NCBI GenBank assembly: GCA_963789535.1
Contig: CAWBKU010000004.1
Coordinates: forward strand, 434,001-498,000
Reading direction: 5' to 3'
From: CAVXHQ01 sp963789535
Lineage (GTDB): Bacteria > Pseudomonadota > Alphaproteobacteria > Rhodobacterales > Rhodobacteraceae
Length of the DNA: 64,000 bases
This document shows, in pieces, positions 8,499 through 20,881 of the stretch. How positions within the stretch are numbered: the stretch's first letter is position 1; each line of letters starts with the position of its first letter. The notes beneath the pieces were generated by a model. It saw only the letters and a program-made list of their open reading frames with translations, did not search any database and had not been told where the DNA came from. Both the position numbers and the translations under genes were made by a program.

Positions 8499-10544
8499 GT
8501 GCCCCAGACCAAGAGCAAGATCATGCCGCTGCGCCGCGAGCCGGCAGTGTACGACCTGAACGTGGTGGTTCCGCCGCTCGGCGGGCCGCGCACGCCCGTC
8601 GCCACGCGGCTGAGGATGTTGCGCGAGAGTTTGCGGCGAGAGTTTCTGCCCGCCCTCGCGGCGACGGGTGACGTTCGCCTGCTTCGGCTCGGGTCGGTCA
8701 CCGTGATGCTGGGCATCGTCGCCTATGGTCGTGGCCCGGCGGTCGCCTCGATGCTTGCCGCGATCATCCTGTTCGCCGAAGCGCTCCTGATCCTCGCCAG
8801 ACGCTTTGCCACAAGCGACGGCGCCCTCGCCTCGCGCGAAACGCTCGTGATGTTCTGGTGCGCGACATGGACCGCCTCCTGGTGCTATTTCGCGCCCGCG
8901 ATCCTCATCGCCGACCTGCATTCCGTCCCGCTCCTCATCACCGCCCTGCTCTGGACGTTCGGCGTCTTCACCCATATCGCCAATTCCTACACCCGCCTGC
9001 CCGTCTTCCTGTGGAGCCAGCTTGTCCCCGGCTATTTCAGTGTCATCGTCGTCGTGCTGAGGTCCGAACAGGGCATCATCCTCGGCGTGCCCTGGCTCGA
9101 ATGGGCCTTCGCGGTCGGCATGCTCGTGCTCTATCTCGGAACCGCCACCGTCAGCATCGCGGTTCTGACCAGAACGCAAAGCACGCTGGCCGCCCTCACG
9201 ATCGATGCCGATCAACGCCACGCGCGGCTGCGGTTCGTTCACCGGCACGACGGGTTGACGGGCCTCCTCACCCGGCAGGCCTTCGACGAGGAACTCGAGG
9301 AACTGCTGGCTGCGCGCGCGCCCGGCACCGAGATTGCGGTTTTCAGCATCGACCTCGACGGCTTCAAGCCGATCAACGACAGCTACAGCCACGCCGCGGG
9401 CGACGCCGTGCTCGTCGCCATCGCAGAGCGGTTGCGCGGTCTGGCGGCACCCCGCGCGGTCGTGGGCCGGCTCGGGGGTGACGAATTCGCGCTGGCCTGC
9501 GGCGATCCCGGTCTGCTTGCCGACCCGGTCGGGTTCGGCCACCGGATCCTCGACGCCATCCAGGCCCCGGTCGACCACGATGGCCGCGCCATGCGCGTCG
9601 GCGCCAGTATCGGCATCGCGTCCAGCACGCCGGCCCTCGCGACGGTCTCGGGCCTGTGCCGCGCTGCCGATCAGGCGATGTTCCATTGCAAGACCTCCAC
9701 CGCCCTGCGGGTCTGGCGCTATGTCCCGGGCGAGGTGGCCCCCCGTCCGACGCTTCAGGACAGGATGGAACTGTCGCTCGCCCTCGCCGAGAACCGGATC
9801 GTGCCACATTATCAGCCCAAGGTGCGTCTGGCCTCGCGCGAACTGTGCGGGTTCGAGGCGCTCGCCCGCTGGCAACACCCGACGCGCGGCCTCCTCCTGC
9901 CGGGCGCCTTCCTGCCGCAGATCAATGAATTGGGCCTGCAAGGCGACTTCCTCGTCGCCATCGCGACCCATGTCCTCGAGGATCTGGCCGAGCTTCTGGC
10001 CGAAGGCTACGATCCCGGTCAGGTCTCGATCAACGTCCCGGAGGTGACGCTGGCCACCCTCACCGGGCGCGCCGAACTCGACAGGCTGCTCGACGGCTAT
10101 CCCCAAACGCTTCCGCACCTGACCTTCGAGATCACCGAGGATGTGTTCATCACCCGGTCCGGCAACCTCATCCAGGACAGCATCACCCACTTTCGCGCCC
10201 GCGGCATCCGCATTTCGCTCGACGATTTCGGCACTGGTTTCGCCTCGTTCCAGCATCTGCGCGAACTCGAATTCGACGAGTTGAAGATCGACAAGAGTTT
10301 CGTCGCGGGCCTTGGGCAGGACACCGCCGCCGAGGTGCTGATCGACGGCTTTCTCTCGATCGCGCAGGGCCTCGGCGTCACTGTCGTCGCCGAAGGCGTC
10401 GAGACCGAGGAGCAGCGGCGCCACCTCCTCGCCCTCGGCGGGCGGATCGCACAGGGCTGGCTCTTCGCCCGGGCCGAGCCGTTCGGCGACATCCGTGCGA
10501 CGCTGCGCGCCGACCTCGCGCTGCGCGCGCCCGCGCGCGCCTGA
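8499..10544 (+). CDS. Membrane GGDEF-EAL cyclic-di-GMP protein
   Basis: 681 residues. Residues about 60-230 form a hydrophobic sensor region with roughly six membrane helices. A GGDEF domain follows (DGLTGLLTRQAF near 250, intact RLGGDEFAL near 325), then an EAL domain (GFEALARW near 452, FEITED, DDFGTGFAS, KIDKSFV, AEGVET). Both catalytic motifs are intact, so the protein could make and break c-di-GMP, with one activity usually dominating. A degenerate RxxD may exist upstream of GGDEF but I do not see a clear I-site. The GTG start follows AAGTGAG; an in-frame ATG at 8523 is an alternative. Single gene, signal unknown. Confidence 0.9.
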   Translation: MPQTKSKIMPLRREPAVYDLNVVVPPLGGPRTPVATRLRMLRESLRREFLPALAATGDVRLLRLGSVTVMLGIVAYGRGPAVASMLAAIILFAEALLILARRFATSDGALASRETLVMFWCATWTASWCYFAPAILIADLHSVPLLITALLWTFGVFTHIANSYTRLPVFLWSQLVPGYFSVIVVVLRSEQGIILGVPWLEWAFAVGMLVLYLGTATVSIAVLTRTQSTLAALTIDADQRHARLRFVHRHDGLTGLLTRQAFDEELEELLAARAPGTEIAVFSIDLDGFKPINDSYSHAAGDAVLVAIAERLRGLAAPRAVVGRLGGDEFALACGDPGLLADPVGFGHRILDAIQAPVDHDGRAMRVGASIGIASSTPALATVSGLCRAADQAMFHCKTSTALRVWRYVPGEVAPRPTLQDRMELSLALAENRIVPHYQPKVRLASRELCGFEALARWQHPTRGLLLPGAFLPQINELGLQGDFLVAIATHVLEDLAELLAEGYDPGQVSINVPEVTLATLTGRAELDRLLDGYPQTLPHLTFEITEDVFITRSGNLIQDSITHFRARGIRISLDDFGTGFASFQHLRELEFDELKIDKSFVAGLGQDTAAEVLIDGFLSIAQGLGVTVVAEGVETEEQRRHLLALGGRIAQGWLFARAEPFGDIRATLRADLALRAPARA

Positions 10545-10569
10545 TCGGGGAGTGACGCGCGACCCGGCT

Positions 10570-11487
10570 TCAAACCCGCTGCAACTTCACCACTTCCTGC
10601 CGCGCCAGCCGGATCAGGTGCGACATGAACGGTCGCGCCGTATCCTCCGCCCGGGTCGCGGCAAAGAGCCTGCGGGTGATGCCGACCCTCCCGTCCGCCC
10701 CGATCAGCGGCCGGGTGACATAGTCGGCATTGTAGCGGACCTGCCGCACCACCCAGTCGGGCAGCACCGCGACGCCGCGGTTCGACGCGACCAGCAACAG
10801 GATCACCGCCGTCAGTTCCACCTGCCGCACAGCCCCCGGCTCGACCTTTGCCGGCATCAGAAGCTGGCTGAACACGTCGAGGCGGTGCCGCTCGACCGGA
10901 TAGGTGATGAGTGTCTGACCCCGGAAATCAGAGGCCCCGATCGCCGCCTTTGCCGCCAACGGATGCGCCGATGCCGCGACGAAAACGGGTTCGTAATCGA
11001 ACAGCGGCGTGAAATCCGTCTCGGGCAGGTTTTCGGGATCGGAGGAGACGACGAGGTCGACCTCCTCGCGCCGCAGTGCCGGCATCGCGTCGAACGCCAG
11101 GCCGGGGCGGATGTCCACGTCGACCTCCGGCCAGGCCTTGCGGAACTGCTCGAGGACGGGGAAGAGCCATTCGAAACAGGCGTGGCATTCGATGGCGATG
11201 TGCAGGCGTCCGGCCTTGCCCGAGACCAACCCCGCGAACTCCGCCTCGAGATCGGCGACCTGCGGCAGGATGCGCTCTGCCGCGGCCAGCAGCTTCATTC
11301 CCGCCGCCGAGAGTTTCAGTGGCTTGGCCCGCCGCACGAACAGCTCGACCCCGGCCTGACTTTCTATCCCCTTGATCTGGTGCGACAAGGCACTCTGCGT
11401 GATGTTGAGCATCTCGGCGGCGCGCGCCAGACCGCCGGTGTCGTGGATCGCCTTGATCGACCGCAGGTGGCGGAATTCGATGTGCAT
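10570..11487 (-). CDS. metR: LysR-type regulator, MetR-like
   Basis: 305 residues with an N-terminal winged helix (FRHLRSIKAIHDTGGLARAAEMLNI; TQSALSHQIKGIE) and a periplasmic-binding-like effector domain starting near residue 90. The wording of the HTH and the IAIECHACFEWLFPVLEQFR block match MetR, which senses homocysteine and activates methionine synthesis genes. It is divergent from metF with 106 bp between the start codons, and that gap contains a perfect MetR consensus palindrome, so autoregulation plus activation of metF is the expected arrangement. The start is the ATG of MHIEFRHL. Confidence 0.9.
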   Translation of the reverse strand: MHIEFRHLRSIKAIHDTGGLARAAEMLNITQSALSHQIKGIESQAGVELFVRRAKPLKLSAAGMKLLAAAERILPQVADLEAEFAGLVSGKAGRLHIAIECHACFEWLFPVLEQFRKAWPEVDVDIRPGLAFDAMPALRREEVDLVVSSDPENLPETDFTPLFDYEPVFVAASAHPLAAKAAIGASDFRGQTLITYPVERHRLDVFSQLLMPAKVEPGAVRQVELTAVILLLVASNRGVAVLPDWVVRQVRYNADYVTRPLIGADGRVGITRRLFAATRAEDTARPFMSHLIRLARQEVVKLQRV

Positions 11488-11533
11488 GGGGGCCTCTCGA
11501 TACAAACGAAACTCATCATCGTGGTGAGAGTTA

Positions 11534-11546
11534 TGAATTTGTTTCA
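11534..11546. promoter_or_regulatory. MetR binding box
   Basis: TGAATTTGTTTCA fits the MetR consensus TGAA-N5-TTCA exactly and lies 48 bases upstream of the metF ATG and 47 bases upstream of the metR ATG. Its position between the divergent genes supports control of both. Confidence 0.7.
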
Positions 11547-11593
11547 CGACGCCGCGCGTGAGACAAGAGATCAACCCGATCAAGGATATCCCG

Positions 11594-12460
11594 ATGACCC
11601 GCCCCTCCGTCTCGTTCGAATTCTTTCCGCCGAAAAACCTCGAAGGCTCCTTCCGCCTCTGGGACACGTTGTCGGTTCTGGCGCCGCTCGAGCCCGGCTT
11701 CGTCTCCGTCACCTATGGCGCCGGCGGCACGACGCGGACCCTGACCCACGAGGCGGTCGCCACAATCCGCAAGCGGACCGGCCTGCCGGTCGCCGCGCAC
11801 CTGACCTGCGTGAACGCGACCCGGGCCGAAACCCTCGACATCGCGAATGCCTACGCCGAGGCGGGCGTGACCGAAATCGTCGCCCTGCGGGGCGATCCGC
11901 CGAAGGGGGCCGGCCGCTTCGCGCCGGTCGAGGACGGCTTTCGGGGCTCAGTCGCCCTGATCGCGGCATTGGCCGACACCGGAAAGTTCAAGATCCGCGT
12001 CGGCGCCTACCCCGAAAAGCACCCCGATGCGACGGACACCCAGGCCGACATCGACCACCTCAAGCGCAAGATCGACGCAGGCGCCACCTCGGCGATCACC
12101 CAGTTCTTCTTCGAGGCCGACACCTTCTTCCGGTTCCGCGACGCCTGCGTGAAGGCGGGCATCGACGCCCCGATCCTGCCCGGCATCCTGCCGATCGAGA
12201 ACTGGGCCGGGGCGCAGAAATTCGCCACGATGACCGGCACCTCGATCCCCGTCGTCGTCGCCGATGCCTTTGCCAACGCCACGCGCGACGGCAATACCGA
12301 TCTGCTGGCGACGGCACTCGCCACCGAACTCTGCGACGATCTGTTGCAGGGCGGGGTCGAGCACCTGCATTTCTATACGCTGAACCGTCCCGAACTGACG
12401 CGCGACGTGTGCCATGCCCTTGGCGTGACACCGAAAGTCGCCTTGCAGCAGGTCGCCTGA
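11594..12460 (+). CDS. metF: Methylenetetrahydrofolate reductase
   Basis: Reduces 5,10-methylene-THF to 5-methyl-THF using FAD and NAD(P)H, supplying the methyl group for methionine synthesis. 288 residues, the usual bacterial length. Family motifs visible are SFEFFPPKN at the N-terminus, VTYGAGG with TRTLTHEAV, VALRGDPP near residue 99 and AGATSAITQFFFEADTF. The ATG at 11594 follows AAGGAT; the longer GTG reading would run through the MetR box region and is rejected. Divergent from metR and followed 40 bp later by a thioesterase gene on the same strand. Confidence 0.95.
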   Translation: MTRPSVSFEFFPPKNLEGSFRLWDTLSVLAPLEPGFVSVTYGAGGTTRTLTHEAVATIRKRTGLPVAAHLTCVNATRAETLDIANAYAEAGVTEIVALRGDPPKGAGRFAPVEDGFRGSVALIAALADTGKFKIRVGAYPEKHPDATDTQADIDHLKRKIDAGATSAITQFFFEADTFFRFRDACVKAGIDAPILPGILPIENWAGAQKFATMTGTSIPVVVADAFANATRDGNTDLLATALATELCDDLLQGGVEHLHFYTLNRPELTRDVCHALGVTPKVALQQVA

Positions 12461-12500
12461 ACCGTCAGGGTGCGGGAGCGCCCCGCGCCCGAGTGAGCCT

Positions 12501-12971
12501 GTGACAGACCGCCTGCCAAATGCCGTCCTGCCGCCCGATGTGCTCCGCACGCTGTCCGGCATGGAATTTCTGAGCGGTATCGTCGCGGGCCGCTATCCCG
12601 GCCCCCCCATGGCCGACCTGATCGGTGGCCAGCTTGTCGAGGTGGCCGTGGGCCGCGTCGTCTTCGAGGCAATGGCCGAGGCGCGGCACGCCAATCCGAT
12701 GGGCACGACGCACGGCGGCTGGTTCGGCGCGCTGCTCGACAGTGCGATGGGCTGCGCCGTGATGACCCATCTGCCCGCCGGAACGGCCTATACCACGCTG
12801 GAGTACAAGGTGAACCTGATCCGCGCCGTGCCGGCGGGCACCTCGGTGCGCGCGGTGGGCGAAACCGAGCACGCGGGCCGGAGCACCGCCGTCGCGCGGG
12901 GCCGGATCGAGGGGATGGACGGCAAGGTCATCGCCACGGCTTCGACGACCTGCCTCGTCTTGCGCGCCTGA
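12501..12971 (+). CDS. PaaI-type hotdog-fold thioesterase
   Basis: 156-residue hotdog-fold protein of the PaaI/YdiI type that hydrolyses acyl-CoA thioesters. The characteristic helix segment NPMGTTHGGWFGALLDSAMGCAVMTHL (residues about 65-91) carries the HGG motif, and the closing strands read EYKVNLIRAVPAGTSVRAVGE. The start is a GTG. It follows metF closely and ends 8 bp before the stop of the convergent DUF2235 gene. The physiological acyl-CoA is not predictable. Confidence 0.85.
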   Translation: MTDRLPNAVLPPDVLRTLSGMEFLSGIVAGRYPGPPMADLIGGQLVEVAVGRVVFEAMAEARHANPMGTTHGGWFGALLDSAMGCAVMTHLPAGTAYTTLEYKVNLIRAVPAGTSVRAVGETEHAGRSTAVARGRIEGMDGKVIATASTTCLVLRA

Positions 12972-12978
12972 TCGAAGA

Positions 12979-14115
12979 TTACCTGCCGACCTCGCCGACC
13001 GGTTCCTCGTCGGCATCGCCGAAATCGACCGGATCGAGCCGACCACCGTCGACGCCGGCGAGCGTTCGCCGTGACCACCAGCCGCGCCGCACCTCTCCGA
13101 CGGAGGGGTGAATCCGCTCGGAAACGTCGCGACCGACAATGCGGCGGCGGCGCGAGAGGAACAGCTTGCCCCAGCCCGACCACGAGCCCGCCGACGGGGC
13201 GGTCGCATCGCGGGGAAAGCGGTCGCGCCAGCCCTTGATCATCGGCACGCCGCACATCTCGAGGCGTTCGAGCATCCACACGAGCGGGATATTGGCAAGG
13301 GGGCGGGCGGCGGCAAAGCCGTTCAACTGTCCGCCGATGTCACCGTGACAGCCGCGAAACCACATCTGTTCGATGTTGCCGTGCCAGCCCGGCGGCGTCT
13401 GCCAGAGGACCGGGGCATAGGCCTCGCGCGTCTCGTCGAGCGCCAGTGCGTGGAACCCGTTGCGCACGTGGCGGCCAAGCTGATGGTCGTGGAACTCGTT
13501 GCGGTCCTCGACCCAGCGCCAGACGACCGGCATCCGCAGGCCCAGCGCCTTGACGGTGTCCCAGACCGCCACCGCCTCGATCTGCACGTCCGGCTCGCAA
13601 TATTCGGCGCGGAACGCATCCGACGCGGCGCTGATAGCCCCGGCGCGATAATGGCGATAGGCCAGTTGCACGTTGCGCACGTTCGCCATGTCGCGGCGCA
13701 CCAGACCGACGCGCCCGATCACGCCCGCCAGGCTTCGGACCGCATAGGCGCCCCGCGAATAACCGACCAGCACGATCCGGTCGCCCGGCCGCCAGCGCGA
13801 GGCGAGCGCGCCGTAGGCGCGTTCGATCTGCCGGTTCAGGCCCCGCCCCGCCATCACGTCGAGCGTCGATTTCCAGTCGCGCCACTGGATCCCCGCCTCG
13901 TAATAGACCGTGAGGCCGGCGCGGCTGCCGCCCGCGCGCAGGAGTTTAAGCGTGCGTCCGGCATTGGTCTCGGCACCCGGCGCCAGGCTCGACATGGTGC
14001 CGTCGAGGATGATGACATGGGTCGCGGCCCCGCGCCCCGCGAACCGCGTGTCCTTGACACGGGGACGGGCGTCGAAGAGGCCGAGAAGCCAGTCACGCAG
14101 CGGCACCGGTCGCAT
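12979..14115 (-). CDS. DUF2235 alpha/beta-hydrolase-like protein
   Basis: 378 residues of the DUF2235 family. The domain shows an N-terminal VIILDGT strand (about residues 33-39), the nucleophile-elbow motif VLVGYSRGAYAVRSLAG (Ser in GYSRG) and a later VAVWDTVKALG plus FRGCHGDIGG, which would supply the Asp and His of a triad. The same domain occurs in type VI secretion phospholipases (Tle1), but no secretion genes are near, so a housekeeping role is equally possible. The ATG chosen overlaps the end of the upstream CoxL-like gene by 23 bases, suggesting coupled translation. Confidence 0.82.
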   Translation of the reverse strand: MRPVPLRDWLLGLFDARPRVKDTRFAGRGAATHVIILDGTMSSLAPGAETNAGRTLKLLRAGGSRAGLTVYYEAGIQWRDWKSTLDVMAGRGLNRQIERAYGALASRWRPGDRIVLVGYSRGAYAVRSLAGVIGRVGLVRRDMANVRNVQLAYRHYRAGAISAASDAFRAEYCEPDVQIEAVAVWDTVKALGLRMPVVWRWVEDRNEFHDHQLGRHVRNGFHALALDETREAYAPVLWQTPPGWHGNIEQMWFRGCHGDIGGQLNGFAAARPLANIPLVWMLERLEMCGVPMIKGWRDRFPRDATAPSAGSWSGWGKLFLSRRRRIVGRDVSERIHPSVGEVRRGWWSRRTLAGVDGGRLDPVDFGDADEEPVGEVGR

Positions 14116-16402
14116 CCTCCTCCGACTGCCGCAGCATCTCCCAGACGCGGTGCGGCGTGAACGGCATCGACAAGTCGCGCAGGCCCCGGTCCCAGACCGC
14201 ATCCTGCACCGCATTGGTGATCGCGGCCAGCGCGCCGACCGTGCCCGCCTCGCCGCAGCCCTTCATGCCCATCGGATTATATGTCGACGGCACCGGCTCG
14301 GAATGAAAGGCGATCCACGGGATCGTGTCCGCGCGTGGCATCGCGTAATCCATGAACGTCGCCGACAAGAGCTGTCCCTCCGCATCGAACACCACCCGCT
14401 CGCTCAGGGCCTGGCCGAGGCCCTGCGCGACGCCGCCGTGCACCTGACCCTCCGCCAGCATAGGGTTGATGAGATTACCAAAGTCATCAACGACGGTATA
14501 TTTTTCGACCCGCACCACCCCGGTCTCGGGGTCGATCTCGACCTCGGCGACATGCGCGCCGTTGGGGAACGAGCGGTTGTCGAGGGTGATGGTCGCCGAG
14601 TGTTGCAACAATTCCTCCTGCCCTGCGACCCGGATCGCCCCGGCAAGGTCGAGCATCGTCGGCGCCACGTTCGATCCCGCCACGCGAAACCGTTCGTCGT
14701 CGAAGGTCACGTCCGCCGGGTCCACCCCCTGCTCCGCCGCGAGAAACCCCGCGAACGCGGCCACGATCCGTTCCACCGTGGCAAGGGTCGCGGTGTTCTG
14801 CACCGTCACCGAACGCGATCCGCCGGTGCCGCCGCCCGTCGCGATCAGGTCGCTGTCGCCCTGTCGGACCCTGATGCGATCCGCCGGAATCCCGGTCTGA
14901 TCTGCCAGGAACTGCGCGAACACCGTCTCGTGCCCCTGCCCGGTCGACTGCGTGCCGACATGGATATCGACGCCGCCATCGCTGCGAAAGACGACCTTGG
15001 CCGTCTCGGTCGGGGCGCCGAGGATGCTCTCGATGTAATAGCACAGCCCCTGACCGCGAAGCCGGCGGCGCGCCGCCGACGCCGCCCGGCGTGCGGCAAA
15101 TCCCGCGACGTCCGCCGTCTGCGCCGCACGCGCCAGGACGCGGGAAAACGCGCCGACGTCGTAGATGACCTTGCCCACCGTCGCATAGGGAAACTGCTCC
15201 GGCCGGATGAAATTCTTCTCGCGCAGCCCCCAGGGATCGACGCCCATCTGCCGCGCCGCAAAGTCCATCGCCCGCTCGAGGACGAAGATCGCCTCGGGAC
15301 GCCCGGCACCGCGATAGGCGTCGACCGGCGTGGTATTGGTGTAGACCCCCGTCACCCCCATCCACGCCGCCTGCACATCATACACGCCGGTCAGCACTTT
15401 CGAGAAGAGTTCCGTCTGGATGAACTGCGCGAACATCGAGTTGTAAGCGCCCAGATTGGCAACGGTTTCCAGCCTATAGGCGATCAGCCGGTGGTCCCCG
15501 TCGAACCCCAGCGCCGCGGTCGTCACCAGATCCCGCCCGCCGGTATCGCTCAGCATCGCCTCGGTCCGTTCGGACATCCAGCGCACCGGGCGGCCCAGCA
15601 CCCGTGCCGCATGCGCCACGAGGATCGTCTCGGGGTAATGCAACCCCTTCATCCCGAACCCGCCGCCGACATCCGGCGTCGTCACCCGCACGTCGCCCGC
15701 GTCCATTCCCAACTGCCGCGCGATCTCGCGCTTCGGCCCCCAGACGCCCTGGCTCCCGAGGGCGACGTGCAGGCGCCCCCCTTCCATCTCGGCCCAGCAG
15801 CCGCGCGTTTCCATCGAGGCGCACATCACCCGGTTGTCCGCCACGTCGAGCGTCACCACATGCGCCGCCTGCGCCAGTGCCGCCTCGGTCCGGTCACGGT
15901 CGCCGAGGCCGAAGTCGAAGGCGCGGTTCCCGGCCACGCCCGCGTGCAATTCCTCGCCGCCCGGGGCCAGCGCCACATGCGCCGCGCGCGGTTCCAGATC
16001 GAGATCCACCAGTTCGGCGGCATCCTTTGCCGCCTCGATGCTGTCCGCCACGATGAACGCCACGGCCTCGCCCACGTGCCGGACCCGGTCCGTGGCCAGC
16101 ACCGGCCGCTCCGGCCCTGCCCCCTTGCTGCCGTCGCGGTTCGTCACCCGCGCGCCCGACATTCCCAGGGTCACGCCCGCCGCCAGCAGGTCCGCCGCCG
16201 TCAGCACCAGCGCCACGCCGGGCGCGGCCCGCGCCGCGTCCACGTCCAGTGCCGCGATGTCGGCATGCGCCATCGTCGAGCGCACCACAAAGCCAAAAAG
16301 CGCGCCCGCCGGTGCAGCGTCGTCCAGATACCGCCCCTGCCCCGTCAGGAACCGTACATCCTCGACCCGCACCACCGGCTGGCTCTTCCCGAACTTGTCC
16401 AT
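14093..16402 (-). CDS. Xanthine oxidase family molybdopterin-binding subunit (form II CoxL-like)
   Basis: 769-residue large subunit of the molybdenum hydroxylase family. The N-terminal a/b-hammerhead starts VRVEDVRFLTGQGRYLDD. The active-site loop reads AYRGAGRPEA (about residue 360), the form II signature; true CO dehydrogenase has AYxCSFR, so this is not a form I CODH. QSTGQGHETVFAQ, GTGGSRSV and the terminal NPMGMKGCGEAGTVGA are further cofactor-contact motifs. Unusually, no FAD or 2Fe-2S subunit gene lies beside it in this window. The ATG follows a GGAG. Divergent from valS. The likely role is oxidation of an aldehyde or N-heterocycle. Confidence 0.9.
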   Translation of the reverse strand: MDKFGKSQPVVRVEDVRFLTGQGRYLDDAAPAGALFGFVVRSTMAHADIAALDVDAARAAPGVALVLTAADLLAAGVTLGMSGARVTNRDGSKGAGPERPVLATDRVRHVGEAVAFIVADSIEAAKDAAELVDLDLEPRAAHVALAPGGEELHAGVAGNRAFDFGLGDRDRTEAALAQAAHVVTLDVADNRVMCASMETRGCWAEMEGGRLHVALGSQGVWGPKREIARQLGMDAGDVRVTTPDVGGGFGMKGLHYPETILVAHAARVLGRPVRWMSERTEAMLSDTGGRDLVTTAALGFDGDHRLIAYRLETVANLGAYNSMFAQFIQTELFSKVLTGVYDVQAAWMGVTGVYTNTTPVDAYRGAGRPEAIFVLERAMDFAARQMGVDPWGLREKNFIRPEQFPYATVGKVIYDVGAFSRVLARAAQTADVAGFAARRAASAARRRLRGQGLCYYIESILGAPTETAKVVFRSDGGVDIHVGTQSTGQGHETVFAQFLADQTGIPADRIRVRQGDSDLIATGGGTGGSRSVTVQNTATLATVERIVAAFAGFLAAEQGVDPADVTFDDERFRVAGSNVAPTMLDLAGAIRVAGQEELLQHSATITLDNRSFPNGAHVAEVEIDPETGVVRVEKYTVVDDFGNLINPMLAEGQVHGGVAQGLGQALSERVVFDAEGQLLSATFMDYAMPRADTIPWIAFHSEPVPSTYNPMGMKGCGEAGTVGALAAITNAVQDAVWDRGLRDLSMPFTPHRVWEMLRQSEEDATGAAA

Positions 16403-16537
16403 CGACGCTCCGCCCCATGGTTTTCCGACCCGTCCGAGCCTAGCCTGCACGGCCCCGCTGTCCAGCCCCGCCCTTTCCCTCGTCCCCGTGCCACGCTAGG
16501 ACTTGGCCCGACACGTTTCTGCCCGAGGACGCCGCCG

Positions 16538-19678
<3,141 letters not shown>

Positions 19679-19703
19679 CGCCGCACGGAAAAATCGCGCC
19701 CCC

Positions 19704-19738
19704 CTTTTTCTTGCCCCAATAACTCGCCCCCGGCAGGG
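19704..19738 (-). repeat. Intergenic spacer element, copy 1
   Basis: Read on the minus strand this is a G/C-rich CCnnCCGGGGG start, then GAGTTATTGGGG and CAAGAAAAAG. The same pattern recurs at 34649-34681 and, more diverged, at 49725-49758. Spacers of this form are common after genes in Rhodobacteraceae. Confidence 0.5.
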
Positions 19739-19771
19739 CCCCCGGAGGGCCGCTCCCGCAGAAAGCGCCCC

Positions 19772-20881
19772 ATGACCGACCCGCGCCTCACCCCGCTCGC
19801 CGCCGCGCTGCCCGCCACGGTCCCCTTCACCGGCCCAGAGGCACTGGAACGCCGCACAGGTCTCGCCTTCGCCGCCCGCCTCGGCGCCAACGAGAACGCC
19901 TTTGGCCCCTCGCCCCGCGTCCTCGCCGCCATCGCCGACGCGGCGCCGCATATCTGGAAATACGGCGACCCCGAGGCGCATGAGTTGCGCCATGCCATCG
20001 CCGCCCATCACGGCATCGCCGCCGACCACATCGGTGTGGGCGAGGGTATCGACGCCCTGCTCGGTCTCTTCGTCCGCCTCCTGGTTGCCCCGGGCGACAC
20101 CGCCGTCACCTCGGCGGGCGCCTATCCGACGTTCGGCTATAACGTCGCGGGGTTTGGCGGCACGCTCGCCGCCGTGCCCTATACCGCCGACCACGAAGAC
20201 CCCGCGCGTCTGGTCGCAAAGGCGCGGGAAACGGGTGCGAAACTCGTCTATTTCGCCAATCCCGACAACCCGATGGGCACCTGGCACGATGCCGGGACCG
20301 TGGCGCAGATGGTCGACGCCATACCGTCCGGCGCGCTGCTCCTGCTCGACGAGGCCTATGTCGACCTCGCCCCCGGGGGGACCGCACCGGACCTCGACCC
20401 GGGCGACACCCGCGTCGTCCGCCTGCGCACCTTTTCCAAGGCCCACGGTCTGGCGGGCGCGCGCGTCGGCTATGCGATCGGGCCCGCGCCCCTCATCGCG
20501 GCACTCGACCGGGTCAAGAACCATTTCGGCCTGAACCGGATCGCGCAGGCCGCCGCCGTTGCCGCCCTCGCCGATACCGACTGGCAGGCCCATGTCCGCG
20601 GCGCGGTGGCCCGGTCTCGCGACCGCCTTGGCGCCATCGCGCGCGGGAACGGCCTCGTGCCGATCCGGTCGGCCACGAATTTCGTGGCCATGGACGCAGG
20701 CTCGGACGGCGCATTTGCCCGGCGTCTCCTCGAGTGCCTCGGCGCGCAGGGCATCTTTGCCCGGATGCCGTTCACAGCGCCGCAGGACCGCTGCATCCGC
20801 ATCACCTGCGGCACCGACGCCGATCTCAACCGCTTTGCCGCCGCCCTGCCCCTCGCACTCGCCGGGGCGCGCGATGCCTGA
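19772..20881 (+). CDS. HisC-like pyridoxal-phosphate aminotransferase
   Basis: 369-residue fold type I aminotransferase of the histidinol-phosphate aminotransferase group. Motifs: GANENAFGPSP at the N-terminus, PDNPMGTW (the Asn contacting PLP), LLLLDEAYVDLAP and FSKAHGLAGARVGYAIG with the Schiff-base Lys223. The C-terminal RITCGTDADLNRF is also typical. It could act in histidine, phenylalanine/tyrosine or cobalamin side-chain biosynthesis; no his or cob cluster adjoins it, so I give no symbol. It follows valS after a spacer repeat and overlaps the next small gene by 8 bases. Confidence 0.88.
   Translation: MTDPRLTPLAAALPATVPFTGPEALERRTGLAFAARLGANENAFGPSPRVLAAIADAAPHIWKYGDPEAHELRHAIAAHHGIAADHIGVGEGIDALLGLFVRLLVAPGDTAVTSAGAYPTFGYNVAGFGGTLAAVPYTADHEDPARLVAKARETGAKLVYFANPDNPMGTWHDAGTVAQMVDAIPSGALLLLDEAYVDLAPGGTAPDLDPGDTRVVRLRTFSKAHGLAGARVGYAIGPAPLIAALDRVKNHFGLNRIAQAAAVAALADTDWQAHVRGAVARSRDRLGAIARGNGLVPIRSATNFVAMDAGSDGAFARRLLECLGAQGIFARMPFTAPQDRCIRITCGTDADLNRFAAALPLALAGARDA

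Noticed and set aside
14093..16402. Carbon monoxide dehydrogenase large subunit
   Set aside because: The active-site loop is AYRGAGR (form II), not AYxCSFR, so CO oxidation is not supported.
13910..16537. A very long open frame on the plus strand, antisense to the CoxL gene and continuous with valS
   Set aside because: High-GC codon bias keeps the opposite strand open; the translated part is Arg/His/Pro-rich with no family resemblance, and valS has its own start and ribosome binding site at 16538.
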